64,000 nucleotides of DNA from Cepaea nemoralis (GCA_014155875.1 JACEFZ010011104.1:214501-278500); one strand, 5' to 3'. Positions 24,311 through 35,815 are shown, numbered from the stretch's first letter. A program made the numbers and translations. The notes: generated from the letters alone by a model not told the origin.

Positions 24311-24414
24311 TCATAGATGCCCTCATAGTCATCAAATACAAAAGTAGGCGCAATGGCTCAGGTATCCTTCCTAGGCCGGGAACTCTCTTCTCACAACGTG
24401 GCCATAAACGATGA

Positions 24415-25160
24415 CTGCCTCTTTATGATGTTTGTAATAAGTTTTCTTTGCTACTCAGCTTCCTGTAAAACACCCTGGTTGTCCAATTAATTTTCAGTAT
24501 TATTCTGTAAAACCATGTCCAAACGGTTTCCAGGGATTTGTTTTTCGCCCGTTTACTAATGGTCCAGGATTCACAGCTGTATGTTGTGCATGGTTCTATG
24601 CAACATGCAAGAACTTTTTTCCCCCTGATTTTCAAGGAAAGTGACTTATTCCACAAAGTGTTCTTCATTTGATAGAATGCAGTTTTTACTTGTCCTATTT
24701 TAATCTGTATTCAGTGATGCATCTTCCATCTGATGGAAGATGCATCACTGAATACAGATTAAAATGTTCCAAGATATCGGAATTTCTGCATTTGCCCCAA
24801 AATAACGTCCTGTACTTTAATTACACACTTAGGCGCAATCTGTTTCTTTGATATTACCATCTTTCTGTTGTTCAAACTTAGGTCCAGTTAAAAAAAATTT
24901 TTCTATAACCACTGTTTCTATAAATTTCTGTAGATCCTTATGATTTGTTGCTATCAAGACGGTGTCATCAGCATAATGTAAGTTATTTATATTATATCCA
25001 CCAACCAGTATCCCTGATATATTTTCTTTAGATCTCATTATACATTCACCGTACAATGAGAACAAATCAGGAGACACCACATAACCCTGTCTGATGCCCA
25101 GAATATGTTCCTGAAATATGTATATTGTATGATGGCATGGATAATGCAAAACAGAGATTC
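24415..25160 (-). mobile_element. LINE fragment (RT to tail) containing a perfect hairpin
   Basis: Minus order: HILGIRQGYVVSPDLFSLYG (about 25080), GGYNINNLHYADDTVLIATN (YADD box, about 24970), SDGRCITEYRLKIG (about 24740), FYQMKNTLWNKSLSLKIRGK (about 24640), YSCESWTISKR (about 24570). It is relatively well preserved but 5'-truncated, with a 34-bp inverted duplication at 24697-24765. Confidence 0.8.
24697..24765. repeat. Perfect 34-bp inverted repeat with 1-nt spacer
   Basis: The left arm 24697-24730 is the exact reverse complement of 24732-24765, with a single T between. The right arm belongs to the LINE reading frame (SDGRCITEYRLK, minus), so the left arm is the copied piece. Confidence 0.95.
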
Positions 25161-26139
25161 AGAGAATTCAATTCAGAGAAGTGCAAAACCGCAGACATAA
25201 ACATCACACCTGAAGACTTTAATGCTAAAATGAGAACCATTCAATACGGTTGCACAGTGTGTAATTGTGGACTATTTCTTATCAAGTAGCAGGTCCTTTG
25301 CAGAACGTCGCTCTCAGCAGAGCTCATAGAAAAGCCTTTCTATCTCTCGCCATGTCTCCTGCCTTGTGCACCTTCATACCAACGGTTGCTGCAATGTCAC
25401 GTGTAAATCTTCGTGCTGGTCAATCCCTGCATCTCATACAAGGAACCAAGCCTCCCGTCACTGGTATTTTTTTTTTTTTTCAAGCCACTGTGCTGTTTAA
25501 TGTGACAATAATTATGGACTTGGAGAGCGTAATGAAGGAGACTGCAGACATTACAGACTGGGCAAAAAAGCATTATAACAGTATTGGAAACGCATGGTAT
25601 TAACATACAAGATGATTATGGGTTTGGAGGAGTATTAAAAATTGGTGACCAGCAGTTTCTATATATTGCCTTTGTGTCACCTTTTGCTAAGCCTATTTGT
25701 TCATACTTAATGTTAATTTTCCATATATTTTTCAGTTGTTTTGGGTTCCCTGCCATAAAGATAGCGTCATGTGTACATCTGAATGTGTTAATGGTTTGAT
25801 CACATATATTTAACATTGATGTAGTTATATAGTTAGTCACGGTTCCAAATTCAAGGCAACTCGTCGTCCTCATTATGTACCGTTCCTGTGCCAGTGAATA
25901 TCTCACAAACTGCTCCTCATTGCCCTATGTGAAAAATTGAATAGACAGAAGATTCGACAAGCTAACAGTCCGAACAGGTACACTGTGCATAAATGCCGCC
26001 GTCAGAATGTCAGCACAATAATCCACCATGAAAAATACATTTTATCGTCGATGGAAGCGGCAGTCACTAGAAAACCAGCAGCCACATACTACTGCATTAG
26101 AACTCGAGAGGAAAGGCTTCATTGTCCCAGGATTTATCC
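25161..26139. other. Mostly unassigned; LINE-tail similarity near 25270-25450
   Basis: The stretch AGCAGGTCCTTTGCAGAACG (about 25289) resembles AGCATGTCGTTTGCAGATCT at 16831, the end of the LINE at 16820-19030, so 25270-25450 may be another tail copy (-). The rest (25500-26139) has a 96-codon minus frame (25616-25906) of unknown nature. Confidence 0.35.
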
Positions 26140-26320
26140 CATATAGCTAGGTCTCCTTTCGGCAGAGCGGCCCGCTGAAAGCATCGCACAAATCACGAAC
26201 ACCGTAGCTCCAATGAGACCCAGGAATCTCCGAGTCTCCGAGAAAAATACACTCGTGAACCGAAAACGCAATCCAGACATTCCACCTGACAGGCAGACCA
26301 CCATACAATACGAATCCAAC
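26140..26320 (-). repeat. tRNA-derived SINE family 2 (degraded copy)
   Basis: It is the reverse complement of the 33273-33520 SINE body: TCGCACAAATCACGAACACC, GTAGCTCCAATGAGACCCAG, and ACTCGTGAACCGAAAACGCA. Confidence 0.6.
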
Positions 26321-26324
26321 ATGT

Positions 26325-26790
26325 AGATTTAGATGGATAGGACATGTTAGAAGGATGGATGATGGTAGAATACCAAAGGACATTTTTTTTGGTGAATTAC
26401 AGATGGGTAAGAGATCTCAGGGTCGGCCTCTACTACGATACAAAGATGTGTATAAGCGGGACATGATTGATACAGTCATTGATAACGCACATTGGGAGCA
26501 AGTCGCCCACTGAACGTGTTGAATGGAGGTCAACTATCAGAAATGGAATAAAGACAAAGGAGAAAATAATTGCAGATAAAGCACACTCAGACCATGTGAG
26601 ACGTAAGATGGTGCATGATGGTGGAAATGACCATGTTTTCACATGAATCCACTATTGACAAACATTTGCAGCACGAATTGGCCTGATCAGCCTCATTCGC
26701 CACCGCCATTGGTCGTAGTTATTAAGCATTTTTGAAGCACAATATACCAAACTATCGTCTGTCAAGACGGAAAGGTGCCAATGTTTTAAA
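26325..26790 (+). mobile_element. RTE-like LINE 3' fragment
   Basis: It encodes RWIGHVRRMDDGRIPKD, then FFGELQMGKRSQGRPLLRYK and RDMIDTVIDNAHWEQV, the same tail as 6106-6552. It ends with CCAAACTATCGTCTGTCAAG, the family's 3' terminus. Confidence 0.8.
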
Positions 26791-27166
26791 AAAAATGTAT
26801 TATCACGAATTAGATATGGCCCTGGACCAGTGTAAACATTTTGAAATAACTGTCGTACTCGGAATTTCAATGCCAAAGTAGGCAAAGTAAAGGTGAGTGG
26901 TGTGACTGGTGGATATGGCCTATGAGAGTAGAATGAGAGAGGTAACCGATTAATAGCATGGGTATAATACCATGAAATGGTCGTAGGGAACATCTGGTTT
27001 TAACAACACCCTCGACGGTTATGTACATGGAACAGCCCTGGAGACAATTTTCGCAATCAAATTGTTTACACACTGATACGAAAGAGATTCAGAAGCAGGT
27101 TAGTAGAAGCAAAAACTAGACCTGAAGCAGTTGTACAGAGTGACTATGTGTCAGTTATACGAGAGG
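26791..27166. other. Unassigned stretch
   Basis: No family is recognised. It lies between a LINE 3' end and a mariner terminal repeat. Confidence 0.3.
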
Positions 27167-28135
27167 GAGTCAATAAGTAAGTCACAAATGGCTGTAGAAA
27201 AATAACTAACTATGATAACATTTTAAAAGATTATTTTTATACATACATTGTCCCCATAATTTCTCAACATAATTTCCACCAACATTGATGCACTTATCTC
27301 ATCGTTTTATCAGTCCATCCAAACTGACTGCATAGAACTGCGTGTTCTGTTTTCTAAACAACGTGTTCACTTCACATTCAACTTCGGCGTCATTCGTGAA
27401 ATGTCTCCATTCAAGAAGGATGTTCAGCGGCCCAAAAAGGTGTAAATAGCTAGGGGCTAAGTCTGGGCTGTAAGATGGATGTTCCAGAACTTCCCACATT
27501 AGTTGGTTAATTTTCTCCTAAGTTAATCGAGCCGTATGTGGTCTGGCATTGTCATGAAGAAGCAACACTCCTCTGGTCAGCAGTCCTGGACGTTTTCTTC
27601 GAATTGTATCATGAAGCATCGATATAATTCCACAGTACGATTCAGAATTCACATTGTCACATTGACACATTGTCTTGAAACTGGTTAAAAGCACTCCTTG
27701 ACAATCCCAGAACACTGTTAGCATAACATTCCCTGCTGATGGCGTAACGACAGAGATGATGCAAGGGCAGGCCAAATCGGTTCATTTTGTGTTCCTCCTT
27801 CAATTGTCTGGGTACCCACCTTGAGCACACTTGCATTAATGTCAGTCGATCATGCATTATGCTGTATGCTGAACTATGTGAGCACCCTATTGCAGATGCT
27901 ACAGTCTTACCGTTACTTGCCTGTCACCTCTAATCATCTTTTCCACCCGCTGCACGGATGCTTCTGTTGCAATCTCAACAGGACGACGAGATCGGATTTC
28001 ATCAACAATTTTAGAGCGTTCTTGAGAAATGTTTTTTTTTAACCCAGTTATGCACCGTGTTACGAGACAAACATTTGTCAGCATAAACAGGAAGCATATC
28101 CTTATAAATGTCTTTACATTTTTTTTTTTTTTTTG
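27167..28135 (-). mobile_element. Mariner-like transposase relic, 3' half well preserved
   Basis: Minus order: LSRNTVHNWVKKKHFSRTL, EIATEASVQRVEKMIRGDRQ, SRWVPRQLKEEHKMNRFGLP, then a deletion of the first-Asp region, VTPSAGNVMLTVFWDCQGVL, LLLHDNARPHTARLT (second Asp), and HPSYSPDLAPSYLHLFGPLN. Mariner transposases have SD.H at the last block, and here the third Asp position is Tyr. The C-terminus ends RWDKCINVGGNYVEK-like. The terminal repeat ATACGAGAGGGAGTCAATAA is at 27167. It is inactive. Confidence 0.85.
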
Positions 28136-28138
28136 GTT

Positions 28139-29330
28139 GCACTTTTACCCCATGAGGACGCCGGAATAGTTTAAGGCACATGTTTATTTTTGAGACAATC
28201 AGATGATGGTCAATCCAACATTCAGCACCACACATGGATTTTGTCATCCGAACATCTTTTCTGTCACTCCCATTGACGATGACATACTTAATGAAGTACC
28301 AGTGTTTCGAGCCAGGGTGCAACGACGATGGCCTATTTCTCATGCGAAGACGGAAAATTGTTCTGGCAATCAGGAGAAAGTGTTTGGCACAGGTCTTGCT
28401 TGATTGTGTTCGTTGGCTTGAGCTCCAACGCAAAGTCCTGTATGTCGGATGAAGGCATCCTGTTGTCCAACATCAATGTAATGTCATACAGGACCTGAAG
28501 TTTGCGTGAGTATCCGTTGTCCCATGTCTGGCTTATTGGTGTGCAGACTGGTGGTTCCTCGCCATACAGGCAGACACTCTCCGACTTCGGAGGAATCGGC
28601 GATCCTATTGACTTCAGCCAGGACCCCGAAGGGACCTGTTGCCCAGGACGCTCGACGAGGACGCGTCAATAGGTCTTGGCCAGTATATAACCCGGCCCTG
28701 GTGCCTTGGAAACACCTCTGCGTCCCAGGCACAGGTCTGAAGGAGGAGGGTCCATTGCTGTCATAAATTTCCAATTCCGTGCTTTCCATAAATGACATTC
28801 CAAGAGACAGTGTTCTTGCCTATTGTGGCATTGACGTGCCTAAGGAGTGTAAGTTTATCCCCTTTGAGAATATATGTTAGTACATTGTGCAGGTCCTCAT
28901 AGAACATGTTCTTAACGCCATCTTCATTGGTCATTGTTGGTAAATAGACGCTCACAATTTGTTGCATGCTTCCTTCCGTTCAGTAGAAGTAACTTAGTGG
29001 TCATAAGCCTGCCGTTTATAACCTTCGGAAATCCAGCTAGTTTGCCAACCAGACTTAATGACAAATACCATATCAGACTGGCGTCTTTCCTCACTTTTCC
29101 TTCCACTCCAGAAGAATGTGTAGCCGGCACTTACTTCACATATTTGCCCTTCATCTTGCAAGTCGTGTCTCAATCAAGGCTGCAATGTTGATGTTGCACC
29201 TGCCCAACTCTCTCCCAACCAGCGTTGTTCGTCTCTCTGGACCCTATGCGCCGTCTCTACTAAGTAGAATGCCAATGAATGCCAGAATGAATAACATTCT
29301 AAGTTCCGATGGTTAAGAGAATAAGTTTTG
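28139..29330 (-). mobile_element. RTE endonuclease domain split by another repeat
   Basis: Minus frames give QQIVSVYLPTMTNEDGVKNM and LLRHVNATIGKNTVSWNVIY (about 28900-28800), then after the insertion at 28403-28775, KTCAKHFLLIARTIFRLRMR and RKDVRMTKSMCGAECWIDHH (about 28260), with L-I-V-S-K-I following. Upstream, 29030-29330 gives frameshifted EN start text. GAECWIDHH carries the EN 'DH' motif. No RT follows; the mariner at 27167-28135 abuts it. Confidence 0.75.
28403..28775 (-). repeat. Dispersed repeat with conserved peptide, copy 1
   Basis: It is nearly identical to 43897-44230 (+). Both carry an open frame with TRPRRASWATGPFGVLA, RIADSSEVGECLPVWRGTTS and LHTNKPDMGQRILTQTSGPV followed by a stop. 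The end reads GAGCTCAAGCCAACGAACAC, then a short CAAG-rich tail. It is inserted inside the RTE endonuclease at 28139-29330. Confidence 0.85.
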
Positions 29331-30164
29331 GTTTTTTTGCTTTACGTGGTTTTACTTTGATTGTACGTCGACCGCAGTATAATATACTCATCAATCGCGT
29401 TCATCTGGTTAGGTAATTATGGAGGTGAGCAGTGCGTTCTTATAGAGGGCTGCACAGTGGCTCATGGGATTGCCGAATCCCACCACTGCTCTGATTAGTA
29501 GAAGACGACCATATGACCTGAGCCACCTGTGTGCAGGTCTGCAACTACGACTGCCAGCGTATTCACGTCTGCCGCTTAGCCGCACACCCATCATCACAGA
29601 GCTTGTAGGTGATAGATGAAGTTTGATGATGAATGACATTCGCTATGAATTTGATTAAAGTGAGCAATAGTTGCCTAATTCATCGACCAAACTCTCTCGC
29701 CTGAGTCCATCTGAATCCAGTGGCAAGACAAGTCAAGACGACGGGGACGAATACAGGTGCAGTGGATGACCAGGACGCTCTACGTGCCTTGCCGTGCTAT
29801 TTAGGTTCCAAAACGCTTTGCAGATAAACGCCATATTGCCCATTGAATCATAAGTGATTTCTTCCGCGCAGTCTACCGTATTCTGTCTTCACATGATGGG
29901 TAGGCATACCTTAGTTCATCGACTGGGTTAACGCCTAATCTGTTATCCCTGCCTGGTTTAGCCAACCTGTCACAGCCGTTTTCCGGGGGGTGGCCGGTGT
30001 ATCCTGCTGATATCTACCATGAGCGACAGCTTGAGCTGGATGTCAGGCTTGGACCAGTAGGGAATGGACCTCGAAAATGGCATGACAGCCATCCTTATCA
30101 AAGGTTATTCCAATGCCTGACATCCCAGACCATCCTGATCACATATATTTAACATTGTTGAACC
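29331..30164. other. Unassigned stretch
   Basis: A short reading frame at 29409-29639 (-) has no recognised motif. The words GATCACATATATTTAACATT occur here (30138) and at 25798, so some of this is repetitive. No gene is supported. Confidence 0.3.
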
Positions 30165-30848
30165 TTCCTTATACAAGGGGCTTCTCATAAGTCTTTACCC
30201 TGACCATGAAAGATTAGGTGGAGAAAATTGAAATGTGGCACATGTAAAGCTCATTCAATTTGTAATGGACATATGAATTATGAATTTCCCTACTCGACTG
30301 GTTTTTCCGATATGGTGCATGGCACAGCACACCCTATTGACCAGATCTGCACATCCAACGGTTTGTCAGAACAGTGGAGAAATCAGACGCCAGGACTGTG
30401 ATAAAATTCTTGATGTTAAAGGGAACACTTACAGAAATACACAGGGAGATGGAGCCAGTGATTGAGGAAGTCTTTCCTGCGTATGCTTCTGTAAAAAATT
30501 GGTGTTTGCAGTTTAAATGTGGCCGTTCCCAAGTTGCTGATCTGCCAAGATCAGGACAACCGTACTCAGAGTGCAATGATGTAAATGATGCAAAAGTGAA
30601 GAAAATCATAGACCAGGACAGGAAAATGACAATTGCAGAGATATTGGGTTCAACAAAACTGAGTAAGTGTACAGTTTTTAGAATTTTACACAACAGACTA
30701 AACATGTGACATGTGAACAGAAAAAAACACAGGTTGATTGCTGTGGCCTGTTGCTCAACATGTGGTGGTCGAAAAACATGTTGATAACCATGGTGACGGT
30801 AGATGAGACATGGATTCACCATTATGACTCAGAATACAAAATTGCCGG
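30165..30848 (+). mobile_element. Mariner-like transposase, N-terminal part, cut by RTE
   Basis: A terminal-repeat-like start ACAAGGGGCTTCTCATAAGT at 30172 is followed by an open frame at 30374-30709 (TVIKFLMLKGTLTEIHREME; VADLPRSGQPYSECNDVNDA; KLSKCTVFRILHNRLNM) and, after a stop, VTVDETWIHHYDSEYK. DETW supplies the first catalytic Asp. The copy ends at 30848 where the RTE tail CAATCAATCAAT begins, so the second and third Asp are missing. This family differs from 27167-28135. Confidence 0.85.
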
Positions 30849-33272
30849 CAATCAATCAATCAATCAATCATGTGCCATGCCGGAAAGCCTGGGCGGTCAT
30901 GACTCGCCATTTCACTCGATCACCATAGTCGTGGATCAGCTCAGTGTTCCTGTCTCGTCCATGCCATGTGGCCAAGCCATCCAGATATTTTCCTCCCGGT
31001 CTTCCTCTCGGTCTGGACCCTTCGATCTTGCCAGTTGTCACTAAGTTCTCCAGTCCATTTCTTCTCATAACATGTCCAAAACATTTTGTCTTCGTCTAAT
31101 TTCTCTAATCAGTCTACGATTTTCATTTGTGTCCTGTAGTCCTGTAGGTCATTGGTTTTTCTATCTGTCCATGGTACTCTTTGCATTTTCCTCAGAAACC
31201 ACATTTCTGTAGCCATCAAATGTTTTTCAGCTTGACTGCACATTGTCCAAGTTTCACATCCATACAAAAGAACAGGCTTTATGTACCCCCTCAACACTCT
31301 TTTTCTCGTTTCAATTGACATATTTTTATTTGTCAGAATGTCTTTCATCTTCGCCTTGGCGATTCTTGTTCTAATCTCTTCAAGGCACCTCCCATCAGAT
31401 GTTATGACTGTTGCGATATAATTGTATCGATTCACTTGTTGAAGAATATTCCCATTTACTTGTATATTACATTGTGGTACTTCGTTCTTCCTAGTGACGA
31501 CCATAACCTGTGACTTCTTACAATTTAATTCCAACCCCAGATGCTCACTTTGTACAACAACTGCATCTACTAATTGTTGCAGATCCTGTGCATTGTCTGC
31601 AATCAATACTGTATCATCTGCATATCTAATGTTATTGATGTTTCTTTCTCCAGTGCTGATTCCATTTATATCTTCTACATTTCTGAAAATATTTTCACTG
31701 TATAGGGAAAAAGATCTGGAGACATTACACATCCCTGCCTAACACTTCTCTTAATAGGTTGATATTGTCCCACTTCATGCTCAATACTTATGGCAGCTTG
31801 TTGTTTCCAATATATGTTTTTTTTATAAGTCTAATGTCTTTCCCATCAATTTGTAGATCTGCAAGCATATCCACCATGTTGACATGTCTAACTCTATCAC
31901 AAGCCGTTGTGTAGTCAATAAAGCAAAGATGTATATCCTTGTTTACTTCTATAGCATATTCAATAACCGTTCGCAGCATATACACAGCATTTACTGTACG
32001 CTTTCCTTCTACAAACCCACATTGTTCTTCCCCTATTTCAGGTTGTACTTTCTTCCTCACTCTGTGCATGATAATTCGTAACAAAATCTTTGTGATGTGA
32101 CCCATTATACTAATTGTTCTATGTTGATCACATTCAAAGGTTCCTGATTTCTTTGGGATTGCAATAATTACAGAATTATATAAGTCAGAAGGTATATCTC
32201 CAGTATCATATAATGTGTTGAGCAGTCTGGTGACTTGCTCTAATCCAAATTCTTCTAAAGCTTTAATCATTTCTGTTGTGATGTTATCAGCACCGGGGGC
32301 CTTGCTAGCTTTCATATGCTTAAGAACATTTTTAACCTCCATCTTCAAAATTGGTTGTCCTTCATTATTAAATCTAATAGCATACTGTTCCTCTCCGTTA
32401 TCATTATACAGGTTTTTCACATAATCTGTCGATACATGTAGAATCTGATCTTTTTCTATTATGATTTTGCCATCTTTAGTTTTTAGACAGCCTGTTGATG
32501 TATTTGTTCTTTTATTAGTAAGTTCCTGAATTCTTTTGTGCACTAATTTGTTCTTTTGACTGTTGGCGTTGTTTTTCAATTTCTAAGCACTTTTCCTCAA
32601 GCCATGATTCTTTTGCCTTCCTACATAATATTCTGACTTGTCTGTGAATTTCTTCATATTTGGCAGGATTATGTTTGTTGAGTCTTCTTGTTTCCATTAG
32701 GTGTAACATTTCTTCAGTCATCCATTTCTTACGACCCATCTTCTTTAATTTTGGAATAGTTGTTTCTGCAGCTAAACTGATTGAATTCTTTATCATTTCC
32801 CATTGATCATTCACATCCGAGAATAATATCTCTAGATCAGACAATATATCAAATCTGTTCTGTACTTCTATGTTGAATTTGTTTTGTATTTCCTTGTCAT
32901 TACTCAATTTACGCAAATCATATTTAGTGTTTCCTGTTATATACTTGACTTTCTTCAGCTTTATCCTCAATGTTCCTGTAAGTAGTCTGTAGTAACTATA
33001 ACAATCAGCACTGGGAACTGATTTTGCTACTGTTAGTGCGCTTCTAAATCTTCTGCTAATCAGAATGTAGTCACTCTTGTGTCTGATCCTGCTATCGGGA
33101 CTCCTCCATGTCCATAATCTTCTAGGGTGTTGCTTAAACCAGGTGTTTCCTACAATCATTTCCTTTTCTTTTGCCCACTCTACGAGTCTGTATCCTCTTT
33201 CATTTCTCTCTCCTAAACCATAGTTTCCTACTGTGTATCTATCACCTTGATTTCCTACTTTTGCATTGAAGA

Positions 33273-33520
33273 GTCTCTGTGGCGAAGTGGTCAAGCCGTT
33301 TGACTCGTGATCCGAAGGTTGTGGGTTCGATTCCGGGCCGCGCACTTCGGTTTACGAGTTAAATATTTCGGAGACTCCTGTGGGTCGTCGCTAAAAAGCT
33401 ACGGAGTTCGTGCTTTATGCGACGCTTTCCGCGCTGCGGAAAGAGACCGAGCCATATGGGATAAAACCAGGTGCAATGAAGTCGACCCTGTCGACTTTTA
33501 AGCGACTTTTTTTTTTTAAA
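33273..33520 (+). repeat. tRNA-derived SINE family 2 (full copy)
   Basis: The head has box A-like TGGCGAAGTGG and a perfect box B GGTTCGATTCC (about 33325), followed by a body with GGAGACTCCTGTGGGTCGTC and a T-rich end at 33507-33518. It interrupts the RTE endonuclease between G-D-F/L and N-A-K-V-G. Other copies are at 26140-26320 (-) and 49255-49370 (-). It is not a functional tRNA: the 3' acceptor half is replaced by SINE body. Confidence 0.8.
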
Positions 33521-33686
33521 TCTCCTATTTTGATGTTTATTTCTGAATTTTTAAATTTTTTTAAGGCAGACTCTATGTCATTATAAAATTCCTCTACACT
33601 ATCTTCACTGGACTCTCCTGCTGGGGCATATACTTGAATAACATTTAGCTAAAATATCTGCCACGAAATTTAACTAGTAGAACTCT

Positions 33687-33813
33687 TGATTATGTGATTG
33701 TTTCGGGATTTGAAATTTAAATATTGAGCACAACCCACTACTGGCAACGCCGATCGCATTCTGCTATGAACCTAAGGCCTATCCACGTCAATATGGATCC
33801 ATATTGACGTGGA
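33687..33813. mobile_element. 127-bp insertion with 12-bp direct repeats and a 38-bp palindrome
   Basis: TAGTAGAACTCT occurs at 33675-33686 and at 33814-33825, flanking an insertion in the RTE endonuclease. Removing one repeat and the insert restores the VLLVK junction. A perfect palindrome centred on GGATCC occupies 33779-33816 at the right edge. There is no ORF. It is unclassified. Confidence 0.7.
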
Positions 33814-34159
33814 TAGTAGAACTCTGTCCCACACGACCCAATATCCTTGAACAGATATTGATGTTTTCCGGTCCAAAATTATTGCCACACCCCTTTGTCG
33901 ATTTTCACCTCCAGAATAAATAATCTTAAAATCTTTATCTATCTTGATGCCTGCTCCTGTCCATCTCGTTTCGCACATTCCTAACATATTATTTTTTTCT
34001 CTTTGTATTTCTTGTTTTATGTTCTCTAGTTTTCCGTCGTCGTTTAACGTCCTAACGTTCCATGTTACTAATTTTAATGTCTCTGTCCTTGTGATGCGAT
34101 GATCAGTCTTTAAGCGAATCATAATGTTGCTTAAACCAGGTGTTTCCAACAATCATTGC

Positions 34160-35170
34160 CTAGTTTTGTACCTTATGATTTAATTTGAGACATCGCCATG
34201 TCTACGTCACAGTAAATGTGTTGCATTTCTTCATCACTACTACTTGTTGTTGATGTGTTTACTTATATAATAGTTATATCCATTGGTTTGCCTGTGCAAA
34301 CATTAGATATGCAGATGATACAGTATTAATTGCAGACAATGCGCAGGACCTGCAACAATTAGTAGATGCGGTTGTTGTACACAGTGAGCAACTGGGGTTA
34401 GAATTAAATTGTAAAAAGACTCAGGTTATGGTCGTCACTAGGAAGGAAGAAGTGCCACAATGTAATATACAAGTAAATGGAAATAGTCTTCAACAAGTGA
34501 ATCGGTACAATTATCTTGGAACAGTCATAACATCTGATGGGAGATGCCTTGAAGAGATTAGAACAAGAATCGCCATGGCGAAAGTAGCCTTTAGCAAGAT
34601 GAAAAATATTCTGACCAATAAAAAGATGTAAATTGAAGCGAGAAAAAGAGTGTTGAGGGGATACATAGAGCCTGTTCTTTTGTATGGATGTAAAACTTGG
34701 ACAATGAGCAGTCAAGCTGAAAAGCATCTGATGGCTGCAGAAATGTGGTTTCTGAGGAAAATGCAAAGAATACCATGGACTGACAGAAAAACCAATGACC
34801 AAGTAGTACAGGAGACAAATGAACATCGTACATTGATTGGAGAAATTAGACGTAGACAGTCAACATTTTATGGACATGTTATGAGAAGAAATGGACTGCA
34901 GAACTTAGTGACAACTGGCAAGATCGAAGGGAACAGACCAAGGGGAAGACCGAGAGGAAAATACCTGGATGGCGTGGCCACATGGCATGGACGAGACAGG
35001 AACACTGAGCTGATCCACGACACTGGTGATCGAGTGAAATGGCGAGTCATGACCGCCCACGCTTTCCGGCATGGCACATGATTGATTGATTGATTGCCTG
35101 TGCATTTGACCATAATAACCCTATATGAAATACACAAATAACCATACATTGACTTAGTTGTTTCTTATCA
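34160..35170 (-). mobile_element. Older RTE endonuclease fragment, split by a younger RTE
   Basis: Minus text GYLCISYRVIMVKCTGN at 35094-35150 and, beyond the insert, GKPMDITII with SSDEEMQH at 34200-34290. Both parts match the EN of 10750-11555 (GYWCISDRVIMVKINGKPID). The interruption is exactly 34299-35093. Confidence 0.7.
34299..35093 (+). mobile_element. 5'-truncated RTE family 1 with target-site duplication
   Basis: Open frames run from RYADDTVLIADNAQDLQQLV (about 34310) through NYLGTVITSDGRCLEEIRTR, LLYGCKTWTMSSQAEK and FYGHVMRRNGLQNLVTTGKI to KWRVMTAHAFRHGT and an (ATTG)n tail (35079-35096). TTGCCTGTGCA is found at 34288-34298 and at 35094-35104 as the duplication. A single in-frame stop near 34629 and the truncation make it inactive, but it is young. 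Confidence 0.9.
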
Positions 35171-35239
35171 AATGGCAGTTCTACTCCTTTCTCCGATACA
35201 ATTTTACCTGATCCCTTCTATCTCATCTCAATTATGCCT

Positions 35240-35580
35240 GAATATTCATTTTTATGATTTACATTTCTCGTATCATATTGTTCAACTTTCCCGACACGGC
35301 CTCGTGGGAGCAAGTGTACACCTCGGAGGAGCACATGGATCACCATGGTCTGGCAAGAATGCGTCAGCGTGGAGTCAATAGATCACCATGGTCTGGCAAG
35401 AATGCGACAGCATGGAGTGACGAGGGGATCTGGCCGAGGCTCGACGCTTAGAGGAAAGGCGAGACGCACATATAATCAGATTGCTACTGGTACTATTGGA
35501 GTTGGAACTCTTCGCTGGCTTCTGAAGATGAGGACGGAGCGCTTATGGGAATGCCCCGAATGCTGTGATGTCGGTTACTA

Positions 35581-35619
<39 letters not shown>

Positions 35620-35620
35620 A
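35240..35620 (+). repeat. (AATC)n-tailed retroelement 3' end
   Basis: An open frame (35345-35581) ends RTERLWECPECCDVGY and stop, followed by (AATC)n at 35580-35618. An internal 49-bp segment GATCACCATGGTCTGGCAAG... is duplicated at 35336 and 35382. The nucleotide end TGCTGTGATGTCGGT resembles the I-like LINE end at 2881-2900 and the SINE end at 36760. Confidence 0.55.
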
Positions 35621-35815
35621 ATGCCCTAATATTCCACTTTCCTATTTTAAATGTATTTCCAATTTTAAATGTATTCCCTATTTTAAATGTATTCGTAATG
35701 ATTTTGCAATAACCATTGCATGACGGTCTTGTGTCACCTTGTCTCTCACAACTATCCCTACCGGACGAAGATGTCCTAAGACAACCATTCACGTCGTTCA
35801 CTGGCTCTGATTTGT
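35621..35815 (-). mobile_element. RTE 5' leader fragment with an in-frame triplication
   Basis: The minus frame NDVNGCLRTSSSGRDSCERQ matches the 10950-11000 leader. It is then followed by N-T-F-K-I-G repeated three times (18-bp units at about 35639-35695) before K-W-N-I-R. Confidence 0.75.

Larger units (their letters stand above)
30849..34160 (-). mobile_element. Near-complete RTE family 1 LINE
   Basis: The minus strand carries, in order: EN start LKLVTWNVRTLNDDGKLENI (about 34070), MCETRWTGAG, FKIIYSGGENRQRGVAIILD; QVYAPAGESSEDS; NAKVGNQGD; NTWFKQHPRRLWTWRSPDSR (about 33130); PSADCYSYYRLLTG, where the usual S-D-H is S-Y-Y; the linker; the RT with MKASKAPGADNITTEMIKAL, IAIPKKSGTFECDQHRTISI, CGFVEGKRTVNAVYMLR, LCFIDYTTACDRVRHVNMVD and NIRYADDTVLIADN (YADD intact); and the tail. 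The long open frames (263, 276 and 207 codons) make it one of the younger copies. It is broken by a SINE (33273-33520), a 127-bp insertion (33687-33813) and a frameshift near 31740. The 3' (ATTG)n tail is at 30849-30868. Confidence 0.9.

Noticed and set aside
33296..33345. tRNA gene with box A, anticodon-like loop CTCGTGA and perfect box B
   Set aside because: The acceptor stem is not closed and the sequence continues into a SINE body with copies elsewhere, so it is a SINE head.
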